A stretch of DNA of 61,435 nucleotides, taken from Pseudoalteromonas denitrificans DSM 6059. GTDB taxonomy: Bacteria; Pseudomonadota; Gammaproteobacteria; Enterobacterales; Alteromonadaceae. Where the stretch lies: contig NZ_FOLO01000032.1 in NCBI RefSeq assembly GCF_900112265.1, positions 1 through 61,435 of the forward strand. Direction: 5' to 3'. This document shows, one piece after another, positions 28,556 to 37,661 of the stretch. The first letter of the stretch is position 1; each line of letters opens with the position of its first letter. Below the pieces are notes generated by a model. The model was not told the origin of the DNA and did not search any database. It was given only the letters and a program-made list of their open reading frames with translations. The translations under genes and the position numbers were made by a program.

Positions 28556-30220
28556 ATGTCAGAAAATTTTGCACAGTTATTTGAAGAAAGCTTACAAGGT
28601 TTTGAAGCTAAACAAGGTTCTATCGTTAAAGGTACAGTTATTTCAATTGAAAATAACATCGTACTTGTTGATGCTGGTCTTAAATCTGAAAGCGCAATTC
28701 CTGCCGAGCAATTCAAAAATAATGCTGGTGAATTAGAAGTTGCTGTTGGCGACGAAGTAGATGTAGCGCTAGACGCAATCGAAGATGGTTTCGGTGAGAC
28801 AATCCTTTCTCGTGAGAAAGCAAAACGTCACGAAGCTTGGATCCGTCTTGAGAAAGCATGTGAAGAGCAAGAAACTGTTACTGGTATTATTAACGGTAAA
28901 GTTAAAGGCGGTTTCACTGTTGAAGTTGATACGATTCGTGCATTCCTACCTGGTTCATTAGTTGATGTGCGTCCAGTACGTGATACAACTCATCTTGAAC
29001 ATAAAGAGCTAGAATTCAAAGTAATCAAACTTGATCAAAAACGCAATAACGTTGTTGTATCACGTCGTGCTGTAATTGAGTCTGAAAATTCTCATGAGCG
29101 TGAAGAACTTCTAGCTAACCTTGTTGAAGGCCAAGAAGTTAAAGGTATCGTTAAGAACCTTACTGATTACGGTGCTTTCGTAGATCTTGGTGGTGTTGAT
29201 GGTCTTCTTCATATCACAGATATGGCTTGGAAACGCGTTAAGCATCCATCAGAAATCGTTAATGTTGGTGACGAAATCTTAGTTAAAGTACTTAAGTTTG
29301 ATAAAGAGAAAACTCGTGTTTCTCTAGGCCTTAAGCAACTTGGCGAAGATCCATGGTCAGCAATTGCTGCACGTTACCCAGAAGGTTCTAAACTTACTGG
29401 TCGTGTAACAAACTTAACTGATTACGGTTGTTTTGTTGAAATTCAAGAAGGCGTTGAAGGTTTAGTACACGTTTCTGAAATGGATTGGACTAACAAAAAC
29501 ATCCATCCTTCTAAAGTTGTAAGCTTAGAAGACGTTGTTGAAGTTATGGTTCTTGAAATTGATGAAGAACGTCGTCGTATTTCTCTTGGCCTTAAGCAGT
29601 GTAAAGCTAATCCTTGGCAAGAATTTGCTCGTCTACAAGTTAAAGGCGATCAAGTTACTGGTAAGATCAAATCAATCACTGATTTTGGTATCTTTATCGG
29701 TCTTGACGGTGGCATTGACGGTCTTGTTCACTTATCTGACATTTCTTGGAATGTACCAGGTGAAGAAGCTGTTCGTGATTACAAGAAAGGCGATGAGATC
29801 TCAGCTGTTGTTCTACAAGTTGACCCAGAGCGCGAGCGTATTTCATTAGGCGTTAAGCAAATTGAAGCTGACCCGTTCAATAACTTCCTGGATCTAAACA
29901 AGAAAGGTGCTATTCTTACTGGTAAAGTAACAGCTGTAGATGCTAAAGGCGCTACTGTTGAGCTTATCGAAGGCGTTGAAGGTTACGTACGTGTAGCTGA
30001 TATCGCAGTTGAAAGAGTTGAAGATGCATCTACTGTTGTTTCAGTAGGCGCTGAGCTTGAAACTAAACTAATGGGCGTTGATCGTAAGAACCGTACTATT
30101 AGCCTTTCAGTTAAAGCGCTTACTCAAGCTGAAGAGAAAGAAGTTTTAGAAAAACTTAAGAAAGAAGAGCCAGAGTTTGAAAATGCAATGGCTGCAGCAT
30201 TTAAAAATGCTAAATCTTAA
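28556..30220 (+). CDS. rpsA: 30S ribosomal protein S1
   Basis: A 554-residue S1 protein with six consecutive S1 RNA-binding domains; repeated blocks such as KNLTDYGAFVDLGGVDGLLHITDMAW and matching DYGCFVEI / DFGIFIGL segments mark domains 3-5. It unwinds and places mRNA on the 30S subunit. The start has only a weak ribosome-binding sequence (TAGAGACGTATTAAGT before the ATG), in keeping with the S1-dependent, autoregulated rpsA start known in Gammaproteobacteria. The codon use is visibly that of a highly expressed gene. Confidence 0.98.
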   Translation: MSENFAQLFEESLQGFEAKQGSIVKGTVISIENNIVLVDAGLKSESAIPAEQFKNNAGELEVAVGDEVDVALDAIEDGFGETILSREKAKRHEAWIRLEKACEEQETVTGIINGKVKGGFTVEVDTIRAFLPGSLVDVRPVRDTTHLEHKELEFKVIKLDQKRNNVVVSRRAVIESENSHEREELLANLVEGQEVKGIVKNLTDYGAFVDLGGVDGLLHITDMAWKRVKHPSEIVNVGDEILVKVLKFDKEKTRVSLGLKQLGEDPWSAIAARYPEGSKLTGRVTNLTDYGCFVEIQEGVEGLVHVSEMDWTNKNIHPSKVVSLEDVVEVMVLEIDEERRRISLGLKQCKANPWQEFARLQVKGDQVTGKIKSITDFGIFIGLDGGIDGLVHLSDISWNVPGEEAVRDYKKGDEISAVVLQVDPERERISLGVKQIEADPFNNFLDLNKKGAILTGKVTAVDAKGATVELIEGVEGYVRVADIAVERVEDASTVVSVGAELETKLMGVDRKNRTISLSVKALTQAEEKEVLEKLKKEEPEFENAMAAAFKNAKS

Positions 30221-30247
30221 TTAGTATATATTTCTAAAATATATCTC

Positions 30248-30271
30248 AAGGAGGGGCGTAAGCCCTTCCTT
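30248..30271 (+). terminator. GNRA-capped hairpin between rpsA and ihfB
   Basis: AAGGAGGGGC and GCCCTTCCTT form a 10-bp stem (one G-U) closed by a GTAA tetraloop, followed by TAATTTAA rather than a long T-run. This suggests a partial terminator or mRNA stabiliser setting different rpsA and ihfB levels. Confidence 0.6.
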
Positions 30272-30291
30272 AATTTAACTAAGGAATTGAT

Positions 30292-30582
30292 ATGACTAAG
30301 TCTGAATTAATAGAACAACTATCTGAACAGCATGCGCACTTGCCAGTTAAAGATGTAGAAAATTCAGTAAAAGAAATTTTAGAATTAATGGCTGATTCAT
30401 TAGCTGAATCTGATCGAATAGAGATTAGAGGTTTTGGTAGTTTCTCACTTCACTACCGTGCTCCACGTGTTGGACGTAACCCTAAAACAGGTGATACAGT
30501 CGACCTAGATGGTAAATATGTACCACACTTTAAGCCAGGTAAAGAATTACGTGACCGTGTTAATGCGAGCATAAATTCGTAA
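30292..30582 (+). CDS. ihfB: Integration host factor subunit beta
   Basis: DNA-bending protein of 96 residues with the beta-arm sequence VGRNPKTGDTVDL...KYVPHFKPGKELRDRV; the Pro that intercalates is in RNPKTG. It pairs with IhfA and bends DNA at WATCAR-N4-TTR sites. One such site is present in the nitric oxide operon promoter at 45955. Position after rpsA is conserved. GGAATT precedes the ATG. Confidence 0.97.
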   Translation: MTKSELIEQLSEQHAHLPVKDVENSVKEILELMADSLAESDRIEIRGFGSFSLHYRAPRVGRNPKTGDTVDLDGKYVPHFKPGKELRDRVNASINS

Positions 30583-30610
30583 TATACAATTTTTATTTTG
30601 GAGTAGTTAA

Positions 30611-30874
30611 TTGTTACGTGTAGTTAAAATGCTCTCTATATTTATTTTATTATTTATAGCGTTTGTATTAGGATCACAAAATCCACAATTAATAAAAATT
30701 AACTATATCCTTGCTAGTGCTGAATTATCTTTAGCTGTTGTAATTAGCATTTGTTTTGTAACTGGTGTAATTGTTGGAACGCTTATAAGTTTAAGGCTAT
30801 TTACAACTTTGAAATGGCAAAACTTTCGTCTAAAAACAAGCAATAAAAAGCTCATCGCAGAAAAAGAAACTTAA
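30611..30874 (+). CDS. lapA: LPS assembly protein A
   Basis: Small inner-membrane protein of 87 residues (DUF1049) with two membrane helices (about 5-25 and 38-62) separated by the GSQNPQLIKINYILA stretch typical of LapA/YciS. It acts with LapB in controlling LpxC and thus LPS synthesis. The proposed start is TTG at 30611, with GGAG 7 nt upstream; ATG at 30629 is an alternative that shortens the first helix. lapB follows after 1 bp. Confidence 0.9.
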   Translation: MLRVVKMLSIFILLFIAFVLGSQNPQLIKINYILASAELSLAVVISICFVTGVIVGTLISLRLFTTLKWQNFRLKTSNKKLIAEKET

Positions 30875-30875
30875 T

Positions 30876-32012
30876 ATGGTAGAGCTGTTATTTTTACTCC
30901 TACCTGTTGCTGCAGGTTATGGCTATATAATGGGTAAAAATAGTGCGCGATCTAAAGCACACGAACAAAATCGACAAATCACCTCAGAATATAGTAAAGG
31001 ATTAAAATTTTTACTTGATCGTGAAGAAGATCAAGGGTTAGAACACTTAATCAATTTATTAGAAGTTTCGGCTGATTCAGTTGAACATTATCTTACTCTA
31101 GCTATTATGTTTAGACGGCGTGGTGAATTTGACCGCGCAATAAAAATACATAAACTCCTCCTTGAACAAGCAAACTTAAATTCAGATACGACAACCTCAA
31201 TATTAATTGAACTGGCCCAAGATTATATTATGGCTGGTTTGCTAGATTGTGCTGAAGAGCATTTATTAAATCTGGTCGAAAGGCTAAATGCTAAAGCAAT
31301 CGAGCTTTTATTTGATTTATATCTGCAAACAAAAGAGTGGCAAAAAGGAATATCATTATATGAGAAAAATGGCAGTTTATTTTCTAAACATAAATTAAAA
31401 GTTGCGGTTGCTAATTTTTACTGTGAACAATCCATATTAATTGAAAAACCCAAATTGATGCGAAAGGTTCTTGGTTTAGAAAGTGGGGTTGTTAGGCCTT
31501 TATTTGAACTTGGTAAAGCCGCATTTTTACGGGAAGATCATGTAAAAGCGATATCATACTGGCGAGATTTGTTAATGCAAACGCCAAATTACACGCCTTT
31601 ATTTCTTGATGATTTAGAAGCATGTTATAAAAACTTAGGGTTATGTGATCAATTTGAAACCTTGTTAGAACAAGAGGTGGAAAATGGAGGTGTATTGATA
31701 AAAATAAAATATTGCCGCATTTTAGTTAATAATAGCCGAAGTAGTGATGCTGTGAAGTTATTAACTAAAAGTCTAAAAAAACAGCCAAACATCAGAGGCT
31801 TTAGTTTTTTATTAGAGATGATCACTTCACAAAATCAAGAAATAAAAATAGTAATAGAACAAATAAACGAGCTTGTACAATCATATATAGCAACTAAAAC
31901 AGAGTTTCAATGTACTCAGTGTGGGTTTAGTAGTCATACATTGTACTGGTCTTGTCCATCATGTAAACATTGGGAAACAATCATTCCAAGTCGTGGACTT
32001 GATGGTTTCTAA
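30876..32012 (+). CDS. lapB: LPS assembly protein B (TPR protein with rubredoxin-like domain)
   Basis: A 378-residue protein with an N-terminal membrane anchor (about 1-20), about nine TPR helix pairs and a C-terminal rubredoxin-type metal site CTQCG...YWSCPSC. This layout is diagnostic of LapB/YciM, which presents LpxC to the FtsH protease and limits LPS production. It is coupled to lapA and followed by pyrF, as in many relatives. Confidence 0.95.
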   Translation: MVELLFLLLPVAAGYGYIMGKNSARSKAHEQNRQITSEYSKGLKFLLDREEDQGLEHLINLLEVSADSVEHYLTLAIMFRRRGEFDRAIKIHKLLLEQANLNSDTTTSILIELAQDYIMAGLLDCAEEHLLNLVERLNAKAIELLFDLYLQTKEWQKGISLYEKNGSLFSKHKLKVAVANFYCEQSILIEKPKLMRKVLGLESGVVRPLFELGKAAFLREDHVKAISYWRDLLMQTPNYTPLFLDDLEACYKNLGLCDQFETLLEQEVENGGVLIKIKYCRILVNNSRSSDAVKLLTKSLKKQPNIRGFSFLLEMITSQNQEIKIVIEQINELVQSYIATKTEFQCTQCGFSSHTLYWSCPSCKHWETIIPSRGLDGF

Positions 32013-32107
32013 TAATATATAACTTATCTTAACTCAATCATTAATGGTTGATCTATAAACGAAATATTAAGTTTTTAACTTCTTTTAAATTGAAGGTCTA
32101 TTATAAA

Positions 32108-32812
32108 ATGAACCAAATAAATGATCCTAAGGTACTAATCGCACTTGATTATGCATCTGAAGAGGATGCAATTAGCTTTGTTAGCCAATTATCACCAAAC
32201 GAATGTCGATTAAAGGTCGGCAAAGAAATGTTTACTTATTTTGGCCCTCAATTTGTTAAAAAGCTCATTGATTTAGGCTTTGATGTTTTTTTAGATTTAA
32301 AATTTCACGATATTCCAAATACAGTTGCCAAAGCTGTCGTTGCCGCAGCACAAATGGGCGTTTGGATGGTAAATGTACACGCTAGCGGTGGTCCTCAAAT
32401 GATGTCTAAAGCAAAAGATGCTTTAGAACAATTTGGTGATAAAGCACCATTACTAATTGCTGTTACAGTGCTTACAAGTATGGATGAACAAGAGCTTTCA
32501 CGTTTAGGTGTTAATAAATCACCTGCTGAGCAAGTATCATATTTAGCTCAGCTCGCAAAAGACTCTGGCTTAGATGGGGTTGTTTGTTCTGCTCAAGAAG
32601 CTCAAAATTTAAAAAACCAGCTAGGTACTGATTTTAAATTAGTGACGCCAGGTATTCGCCCTGAAGGGAGTGATGCTGGCGATCAAAAACGCATCATGAC
32701 GCCTAAAGAAGCTATATTATGTGGCAGTGATTATCTGGTAATAGGGCGCCCAATAACTCAGTCAGAAAACCCAGTAGAAACCTTAGCTAAAATTAACGAA
32801 TCTATAAAATAA
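32108..32812 (+). CDS. pyrF: Orotidine 5'-phosphate decarboxylase
   Basis: Pyrimidine-pathway enzyme of 234 residues. The catalytic charge network is in FLDLKFHDIPNTV, and the phosphate-gripping end is in LVTPGIRPEGSDAGDQKR. ATG at 32108 gives the usual N-terminus (NDPKVLIALDYA); an in-frame ATG at 32048 would add 20 lysine-rich residues not typical of the family. The ribosome-binding sequence is weak (GAAGG 14 nt upstream). Confidence 0.97.
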   Translation: MNQINDPKVLIALDYASEEDAISFVSQLSPNECRLKVGKEMFTYFGPQFVKKLIDLGFDVFLDLKFHDIPNTVAKAVVAAAQMGVWMVNVHASGGPQMMSKAKDALEQFGDKAPLLIAVTVLTSMDEQELSRLGVNKSPAEQVSYLAQLAKDSGLDGVVCSAQEAQNLKNQLGTDFKLVTPGIRPEGSDAGDQKRIMTPKEAILCGSDYLVIGRPITQSENPVETLAKINESIK

Positions 32813-32825
32813 TTTTTTGTATAAT

Positions 32826-32859
32826 AAATATGGGCCTTGAGTTATCAAGGACCATATTT
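32826..32859 (+). terminator. Long imperfect hairpin after pyrF
   Basis: AAATATGG-G-CCTTGA pairs with TCAAGG-A-CCATATTT around a GTTA loop: 8 plus 6 bp with one mismatch. It starts 14 bp after the pyrF stop. The A/T ends would permit termination in either direction. Confidence 0.75.
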
Positions 32860-32950
32860 AGTTCTTCTATTTATACAATATATAACTTTTCATTATTTAT
32901 ATATGTGTCACAATTAATTAAACAAAATAAAAAATATTAGAGAAATATAA

Positions 32951-33343
32951 ATGAAGTACTTATTTATCTTAGTCGCAGTAATTGTTGCTGGATATTATTA
33001 CAATAATTGGCTTGTAATTGAGAACAAAAGAACTGCATTTCCAGAGTTAGTGAAAAAAGTATCCGAAAATAATGTGAGTTTATTTGATGCTAAAAAAGCA
33101 ATTAAATTATTAGTTCAGCTAAGTTGTGAAGAATTTAAAGAAAAACTAGAAGCCCGTGGCTCATCGGTTTCTGAGTGCCTTCAATATCAAGAAAACTTTC
33201 AGAGTGAATGTGATGAGAGAATCTTCAGGTTGGCTCCGATAGAATTTAGTGACACTGAAGAGTTATTAGATTATTCAAGAAGATATCATAGATGTATTAT
33301 GCCAACCGGATTTTCTAAAATCGAGCTAAACCATTATTTATAA
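32951..33343 (+). CDS. Small secreted or membrane-anchored protein of unknown family
   Basis: A 130-residue protein with an N-terminal hydrophobic segment (about 2-17), then a soluble domain rich in charged residues. Four Cys (in QLSCEEF, VSECLQ, QSECDER and HRCIMP) are spaced as if forming two disulfides, which fits a periplasmic location. I do not recognise the family. GAGAAATATAA precedes the ATG. It is monocistronic between two hairpins and converges on the CvfB-like gene. Confidence 0.6.
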   Translation: MKYLFILVAVIVAGYYYNNWLVIENKRTAFPELVKKVSENNVSLFDAKKAIKLLVQLSCEEFKEKLEARGSSVSECLQYQENFQSECDERIFRLAPIEFSDTEELLDYSRRYHRCIMPTGFSKIELNHYL

Positions 33344-33366
33344 AAAGGTGCGCAATACACCTTTTT
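33342..33366. terminator. Bidirectional terminator between convergent genes
   Basis: AAAAAGGTG and CACCTTTTT form a 9-bp stem around CGCAATA, with T-runs on the 3' side in both directions. It lies in the 43-bp gap between the hypothetical gene and the convergent CvfB-like gene. Confidence 0.85.
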
Positions 33367-33386
33367 ATTATGAACTCATTTATATG

Positions 33387-34217
33387 CTATTTTAATTTTA
33401 TACTTTTTGCTTCGATAGCAATAACACCTTTTTTAAATAAACCGCCAATAGCTCTTTTAAAGTTAGCCTTGCTACATGAGAAGGTTTTTTTAATGAGTTC
33501 AGGATCAGATTTGTCACCTAAAGGCAAAAAACCATTATTTTTATTAAGTTCTTCAATTATTTTATCAGCTAATGTATGGGCACTGGCTATGCCAATAGGC
33601 TCTAATACAATATCTAATTTATTATCTTCACGTACTTTCTTGATATAGCCAGGCATTGTTTGACCAACAAATAAAGATTTGAATACTTGGTCATAATAAA
33701 CAATTCCCCAATGTAATTTGTCAACAATTACCTTATATCCAAGATCTGTACGACCTGCAATAATCAAGTTAACTTTATCTTTAAAGTTGTAGTTTGCCTC
33801 AGCTTTACCTATAAATTTATTATATCTATTTGAAGCACAAAGTCTTTGACTGGCATTGTCTAAGTAAACACCAACAAGATAGGACATACCTTGTTCCATT
33901 TTTGGATTTTGCTCACCATAGGGGACTAATAAATCTTTATCTATCCCCCAATCTAAAAAAGCCCCAATATTATTTATTTCTTTTACACGCATTAGCGCAA
34001 AATCACCAAGTTGTGCATTAGGTGTCTTTTTTGTTGCTGTGGTTAAGCCATCAGAGTCAAGATATACAAAAACGTTGACTTCATTACCAGCTATGTCTTG
34101 TTCCGTGAGTTCGTTTAATGGGAGAAATACTTCACCAAGATTTTTACCATCTAAATATGCACCTTCACCTGAGCGTTCATTTATCGTTAGTGCATGAAAA
34201 CATCCTAAAGTGATCAT
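33387..34217 (-). CDS. S1-like RNA-binding protein (CvfB family)
   Basis: A 276-residue protein with tandem S1-like folds and a C-terminal winged-helix region, the CvfB layout. The second repeat is clear: LMRVKEINNIGAFLDWG, then LVPYGEQNPKMEQGMSYLVG; the third has GYKVIVDKLHWGIVYYDQVF. The C-terminus (KKTFSCSKANFKRAIGGLFK) forms the wHTH. Family members bind RNA and affect gene expression, mostly in poorly known ways. Its ATG overlaps the stop of the helicase gene by 4 nt (ATGA), so both RNA proteins are co-translated. Confidence 0.82.
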   Translation of the reverse strand: MITLGCFHALTINERSGEGAYLDGKNLGEVFLPLNELTEQDIAGNEVNVFVYLDSDGLTTATKKTPNAQLGDFALMRVKEINNIGAFLDWGIDKDLLVPYGEQNPKMEQGMSYLVGVYLDNASQRLCASNRYNKFIGKAEANYNFKDKVNLIIAGRTDLGYKVIVDKLHWGIVYYDQVFKSLFVGQTMPGYIKKVREDNKLDIVLEPIGIASAHTLADKIIEELNKNNGFLPLGDKSDPELIKKTFSCSKANFKRAIGGLFKKGVIAIEAKSIKLK

Positions 34218-35560
34218 TCATCAATATCCTGTATTGGAGTCTCTTTATTGACTCTTGGTTTACGTTTTAAAGGGCTTTGACCATCAATATCAAATGGTGC
34301 GGGAATAGGCGCTTTATTTTTTTTGTTCGATGTTTTTGTCGATTTTTTAAATACTTTTTTTACATTTTTCTTAATTTTTTCAGTTGGTTTCTTAACTGTT
34401 TTATCTTTGATGCCCTTAAATTTACCTTTAAGGCCGTCTACTGTTAAAAATGTAAATTCTTGTTGTAAATATTTTTGTAATGCTAAGAAGTTATTCCAAT
34501 CTTTAGGGCCAATAAATGAAATCGCGTGTCCTTTAAAGCCAGCTCTACCTGTTCGCCCAATTCTATGAACATATTCTTCTGAATTTTTTGGTAAATCAAA
34601 ATTGATAACGTGTGTGACACTTAATAAATCTAAACCCCGTGAAGCAACATCAGTTGTAACAAGTATTTGATATTGTTCTCGACTAAAAGCATCCATGATT
34701 TTAAGACGTTTATTTTGACTCATATCACCTGACAGGGCGGCTGAATTGAATCCTTTTTCATTAAGCATCGAGCTTAATCGTTGTGTATCACCTCGGGTGG
34801 CTGTAAAAATAATACATTGGCCCACATTTTTTTGAGAGATAAAATGATTCAATAAAGCTTCTTTATGATCTAAGTGATCGGCTAAGAAAAGGTTTTGCGT
34901 TATATCGTCATGTTTTTCAATTGCAGAACCTACGATTACTTTTTTTGGTTTATTAAGAAGGTTGCTTGATAATGTATCTAACTCTGCGTGTTCGAGTGTA
35001 GCTGAAAACATAAGTGTTTGACGTAATCTATGATCTGCACTTGTATTGATGAGCTGTAACTCTTCTTTAAAACCCAAATCCATCATGCGGTCAGCTTCAT
35101 CTAATATGAGCATTTCTAAACCGCTTAAATAAAATGATTTTTGTTTTAAATGATCCGCTAAACGCCCTGGTGTTGCTACAATAAACTGAGGGTCTTTTCT
35201 AAGGGCTTTGATCTGCTCATTAAAGTTATCTCCACCAAGCACTTTTGTTGCTAATAAATTTGTACCAGCAATGAGCATGCGTAATTGGGTGAATACTTGA
35301 TTGGCAAGTTCTCTTGTGGGCGTAATGATTAAAACTCTAGGGTCTCGTTTGCTCAGTGCTTTTTGTTTAAGTACACGTTGTAAAGCAGGTAATAAAAATG
35401 CAAGAGTTTTACCTGAACCAGTTTTTGACTGAGCAAATAAGTCTTTGCCTGTAATTGCAACAGGAATCGCTTTTTGTTGGATCTCAGTCGGTTCGGTGAT
35501 CGCTTGATGAGCTAGCTGTTTGGCTAAACGTATATCAATGCCTAGTGTTTCAAATTGCAA
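34214..35560 (-). CDS. DEAD-box RNA helicase (SrmB/RhlE-like)
   Basis: ATP-dependent RNA helicase of 448 residues. Motifs: Q-motif region PTEIQQKAIP, I AQSKTGSGKT, Ia PTRELA, II LDEADRMMD, III FSATLE, V TDVASRGLD and VI HRIGRTGRAG. A very basic Lys-rich C-terminal tail (about 380-440) probably binds RNA. These enzymes remodel ribosome precursors and structured mRNA, notably in the cold. Closest subfamily cannot be fixed by eye; the tail and SATLE motif recall SrmB. Confidence 0.93.
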   Translation of the reverse strand: MQFETLGIDIRLAKQLAHQAITEPTEIQQKAIPVAITGKDLFAQSKTGSGKTLAFLLPALQRVLKQKALSKRDPRVLIITPTRELANQVFTQLRMLIAGTNLLATKVLGGDNFNEQIKALRKDPQFIVATPGRLADHLKQKSFYLSGLEMLILDEADRMMDLGFKEELQLINTSADHRLRQTLMFSATLEHAELDTLSSNLLNKPKKVIVGSAIEKHDDITQNLFLADHLDHKEALLNHFISQKNVGQCIIFTATRGDTQRLSSMLNEKGFNSAALSGDMSQNKRLKIMDAFSREQYQILVTTDVASRGLDLLSVTHVINFDLPKNSEEYVHRIGRTGRAGFKGHAISFIGPKDWNNFLALQKYLQQEFTFLTVDGLKGKFKGIKDKTVKKPTEKIKKNVKKVFKKSTKTSNKKNKAPIPAPFDIDGQSPLKRKPRVNKETPIQDIDE

Positions 35561-35737
35561 ATTGTTTCTCCGGGAATTTTAGTACCGTCAGGTGATAATA
35601 CAAAAATAGTATAAATAATTAAAAAAGCGCGACATTATACAATGAAGCTAGGTTTGCAGGTAGAGTTATATAATAAATTGTGAGTATTTAAAGTGAGTAT
35701 ACTTGTGCAGGTTATTAAACCTACACAAGAAAGTTAT

Positions 35738-37408
35738 TTACTTTTGTATATATGCGTCATTATGACCGCCTGCAGCTCGCCCTGATGGGTCTGCATTTTT
35801 CATAAATGCTTCATCCCAAGCGAGAGCTTCTGGTGTAGAACAGGCTACAGATTTTCCATGGGGTACACATTTAGCAACGGCATCACCAGGAAAGTGCTCT
35901 TCAAAGATACTACGATAGAAATAAGCTTCTTTTGAGTCGGGCGTATTAATTGGAAATTTAAACTCTGCATTTTCTAGTATAGAGTCAGTTATTTGCTCGT
36001 CAACAAACTCTTTTAAAGAGTCTATCCAATTATAACCTACACCATCAGAGAACTGCTCTTTTTGGCGCCATAACACTTCTTCAGGCAAATATCCTTCAAA
36101 TGCTTCACGCAAAATATGTTTTTCAATTTTACCATCTTTACATTCTTTCGCTTGTGGATTGATGCGCATAGCTATATCTACAAACTCTTTATCAAGAAAT
36201 GGCACGCGTGCTTCTACGCCCCATGCAGCCATAGACTTGTTTGCTCGCAGACAGTCAAACATATGAAGTTTCGATACTTTTCGGTTAAGTTCTTCATGAA
36301 ATTCTTGTGCATCAGGTGCTTTATGAAAATACAGATATCCACCAAATAATTCATCAGCACCTTCACCAGAGAGTACCATTTTTATCCCCATAGCTTTAAT
36401 TTGGCGTGACATTAAATACATAGGAGTAGAAGCACGTATGGTTGTTACATCATATGTTTCTAAATGATAAATAACTTCACGTAATGCATCTATGCCTTGC
36501 TGTACTGTAAAATGAATAGGGTGGTGCACAGTTCCTATCATATCCGCTACTTTTTGTGCTGCGATTAAGTCAGGAGAACCTTCAAGGCCTACAGAAAATG
36601 AATGTAACTGTGGCCACCATGCATTTGATTCATCATTGTCTTCAATACGCTTTGCTGCAAATTTTTGTACTATGGCAGAAATAACCGATGAATCTAATCC
36701 TCCGGATAATAAAACACCATAAGGTACGTCGCACATAAGCTGGCGTTTTACAGCATCTTCGAGTCCTTGTTTAACATCTTGCACATTTGCAGCGTTATCT
36801 TTTATGGCATCAAATTCCTGCCAATCACGTGTATAGTAAGGCTTTAACTCACCATCTTTACTCCAAAGATAATGACCTGGTGGAAATTCTTCAATCGTTT
36901 TACAAATTGGGGCAAGTGCTTTTAGCTCTGAAGCAACATAAAAGTTTCCATGCTCATCAAAACCCGTATAAAGCGGAATAATACCGATATGATCTCGCCC
37001 AATTAAATAGGCATCTTGATCTTCATCATATAAGCAAAATGCAAAAATACCATTAAGATCATCTAAAAACTCAGCCCCTTTTTGCTTATATAAAGCTAAA
37101 ATCACTTCACAATCAGACTCTGTTTGAAATTCAAAATTTGTTGTCAAATTTTTTGCTAATTCTTTATGGTTATATATTTCACCATTAACAGCTAAATAAT
37201 GTGTTTTCTCAGGATTAAATAAGGGTTGGGCACCACTTGAAACCCCAACAATTGCTAAACGTTCATGTACTAAAATAGCCTTGTCTGATGAATAAACACC
37301 TGACCAGTCTGGCCCTCTATGTCGCAGTAATTTAGACATTTCAATTGCCTGGCTACGTAATTGCGTAGGATCTGTTTTGATATCCAGTACGCCAAAAATA
37401 GAACACAT
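35738..37408 (-). CDS. asnB: Asparagine synthase B (glutamine-hydrolysing)
   Basis: A 556-residue enzyme (E. coli 554). Cys2 right after the start Met (MCSIFG) is the glutaminase nucleophile; HRGPDWSG, AVNGEIYNH and SDCEVIL are class II amidotransferase blocks. The synthetase half has the PP-loop LLSGGLDSS and SGEGADELFGGY. It makes asparagine from aspartate, ATP and glutamine. Monocistronic. Confidence 0.97.
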   Translation of the reverse strand: MCSIFGVLDIKTDPTQLRSQAIEMSKLLRHRGPDWSGVYSSDKAILVHERLAIVGVSSGAQPLFNPEKTHYLAVNGEIYNHKELAKNLTTNFEFQTESDCEVILALYKQKGAEFLDDLNGIFAFCLYDEDQDAYLIGRDHIGIIPLYTGFDEHGNFYVASELKALAPICKTIEEFPPGHYLWSKDGELKPYYTRDWQEFDAIKDNAANVQDVKQGLEDAVKRQLMCDVPYGVLLSGGLDSSVISAIVQKFAAKRIEDNDESNAWWPQLHSFSVGLEGSPDLIAAQKVADMIGTVHHPIHFTVQQGIDALREVIYHLETYDVTTIRASTPMYLMSRQIKAMGIKMVLSGEGADELFGGYLYFHKAPDAQEFHEELNRKVSKLHMFDCLRANKSMAAWGVEARVPFLDKEFVDIAMRINPQAKECKDGKIEKHILREAFEGYLPEEVLWRQKEQFSDGVGYNWIDSLKEFVDEQITDSILENAEFKFPINTPDSKEAYFYRSIFEEHFPGDAVAKCVPHGKSVACSTPEALAWDEAFMKNADPSGRAAGGHNDAYIQK

Positions 37409-37559
37409 ACCTCATTCCCCATTCTATAAAAGTGATTAAATTCATTAATAATATATGTATCAAATAAACTTTGCTAAGTCACACCAAAATTTAACAAATA
37501 TTGCATAAAATTAGCTTAATTTTACTTTTGCAGTTTACGTAAACGGAAGTGGGTCTTGA

Positions 37560-37661
37560 ATGAGCTCAAATATAGATAAAATTCGACTTTATATGGCTTT
37601 AGATAACTTTAATGCGCTAGCTAACACTGGCGCACAGAGAGAAGTATATTTATTGAGTTAA
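37560..37661 (+). CDS. Possible 33-residue small ORF
   Basis: ATG at 37560 opens a 33-codon frame (starts MSSNIDKIRLYMALD) with AGTGGGT upstream, ending inside the 3' end of the convergent FG-GAP gene. It has ordinary composition and no recognisable motif. It lies in an otherwise empty 240-bp gap. Weakly supported; included because a ribosome-site-like sequence precedes it. Confidence 0.2.
   Translation: MSSNIDKIRLYMALDNFNALANTGAQREVYLLS

Noticed and set aside
17132..34213. Unusual systems among the core genes
   Set aside because: Gene order and products are the ordinary gammaproteobacterial set; only regulatory details were worth noting. No tRNA or rRNA genes were seen.
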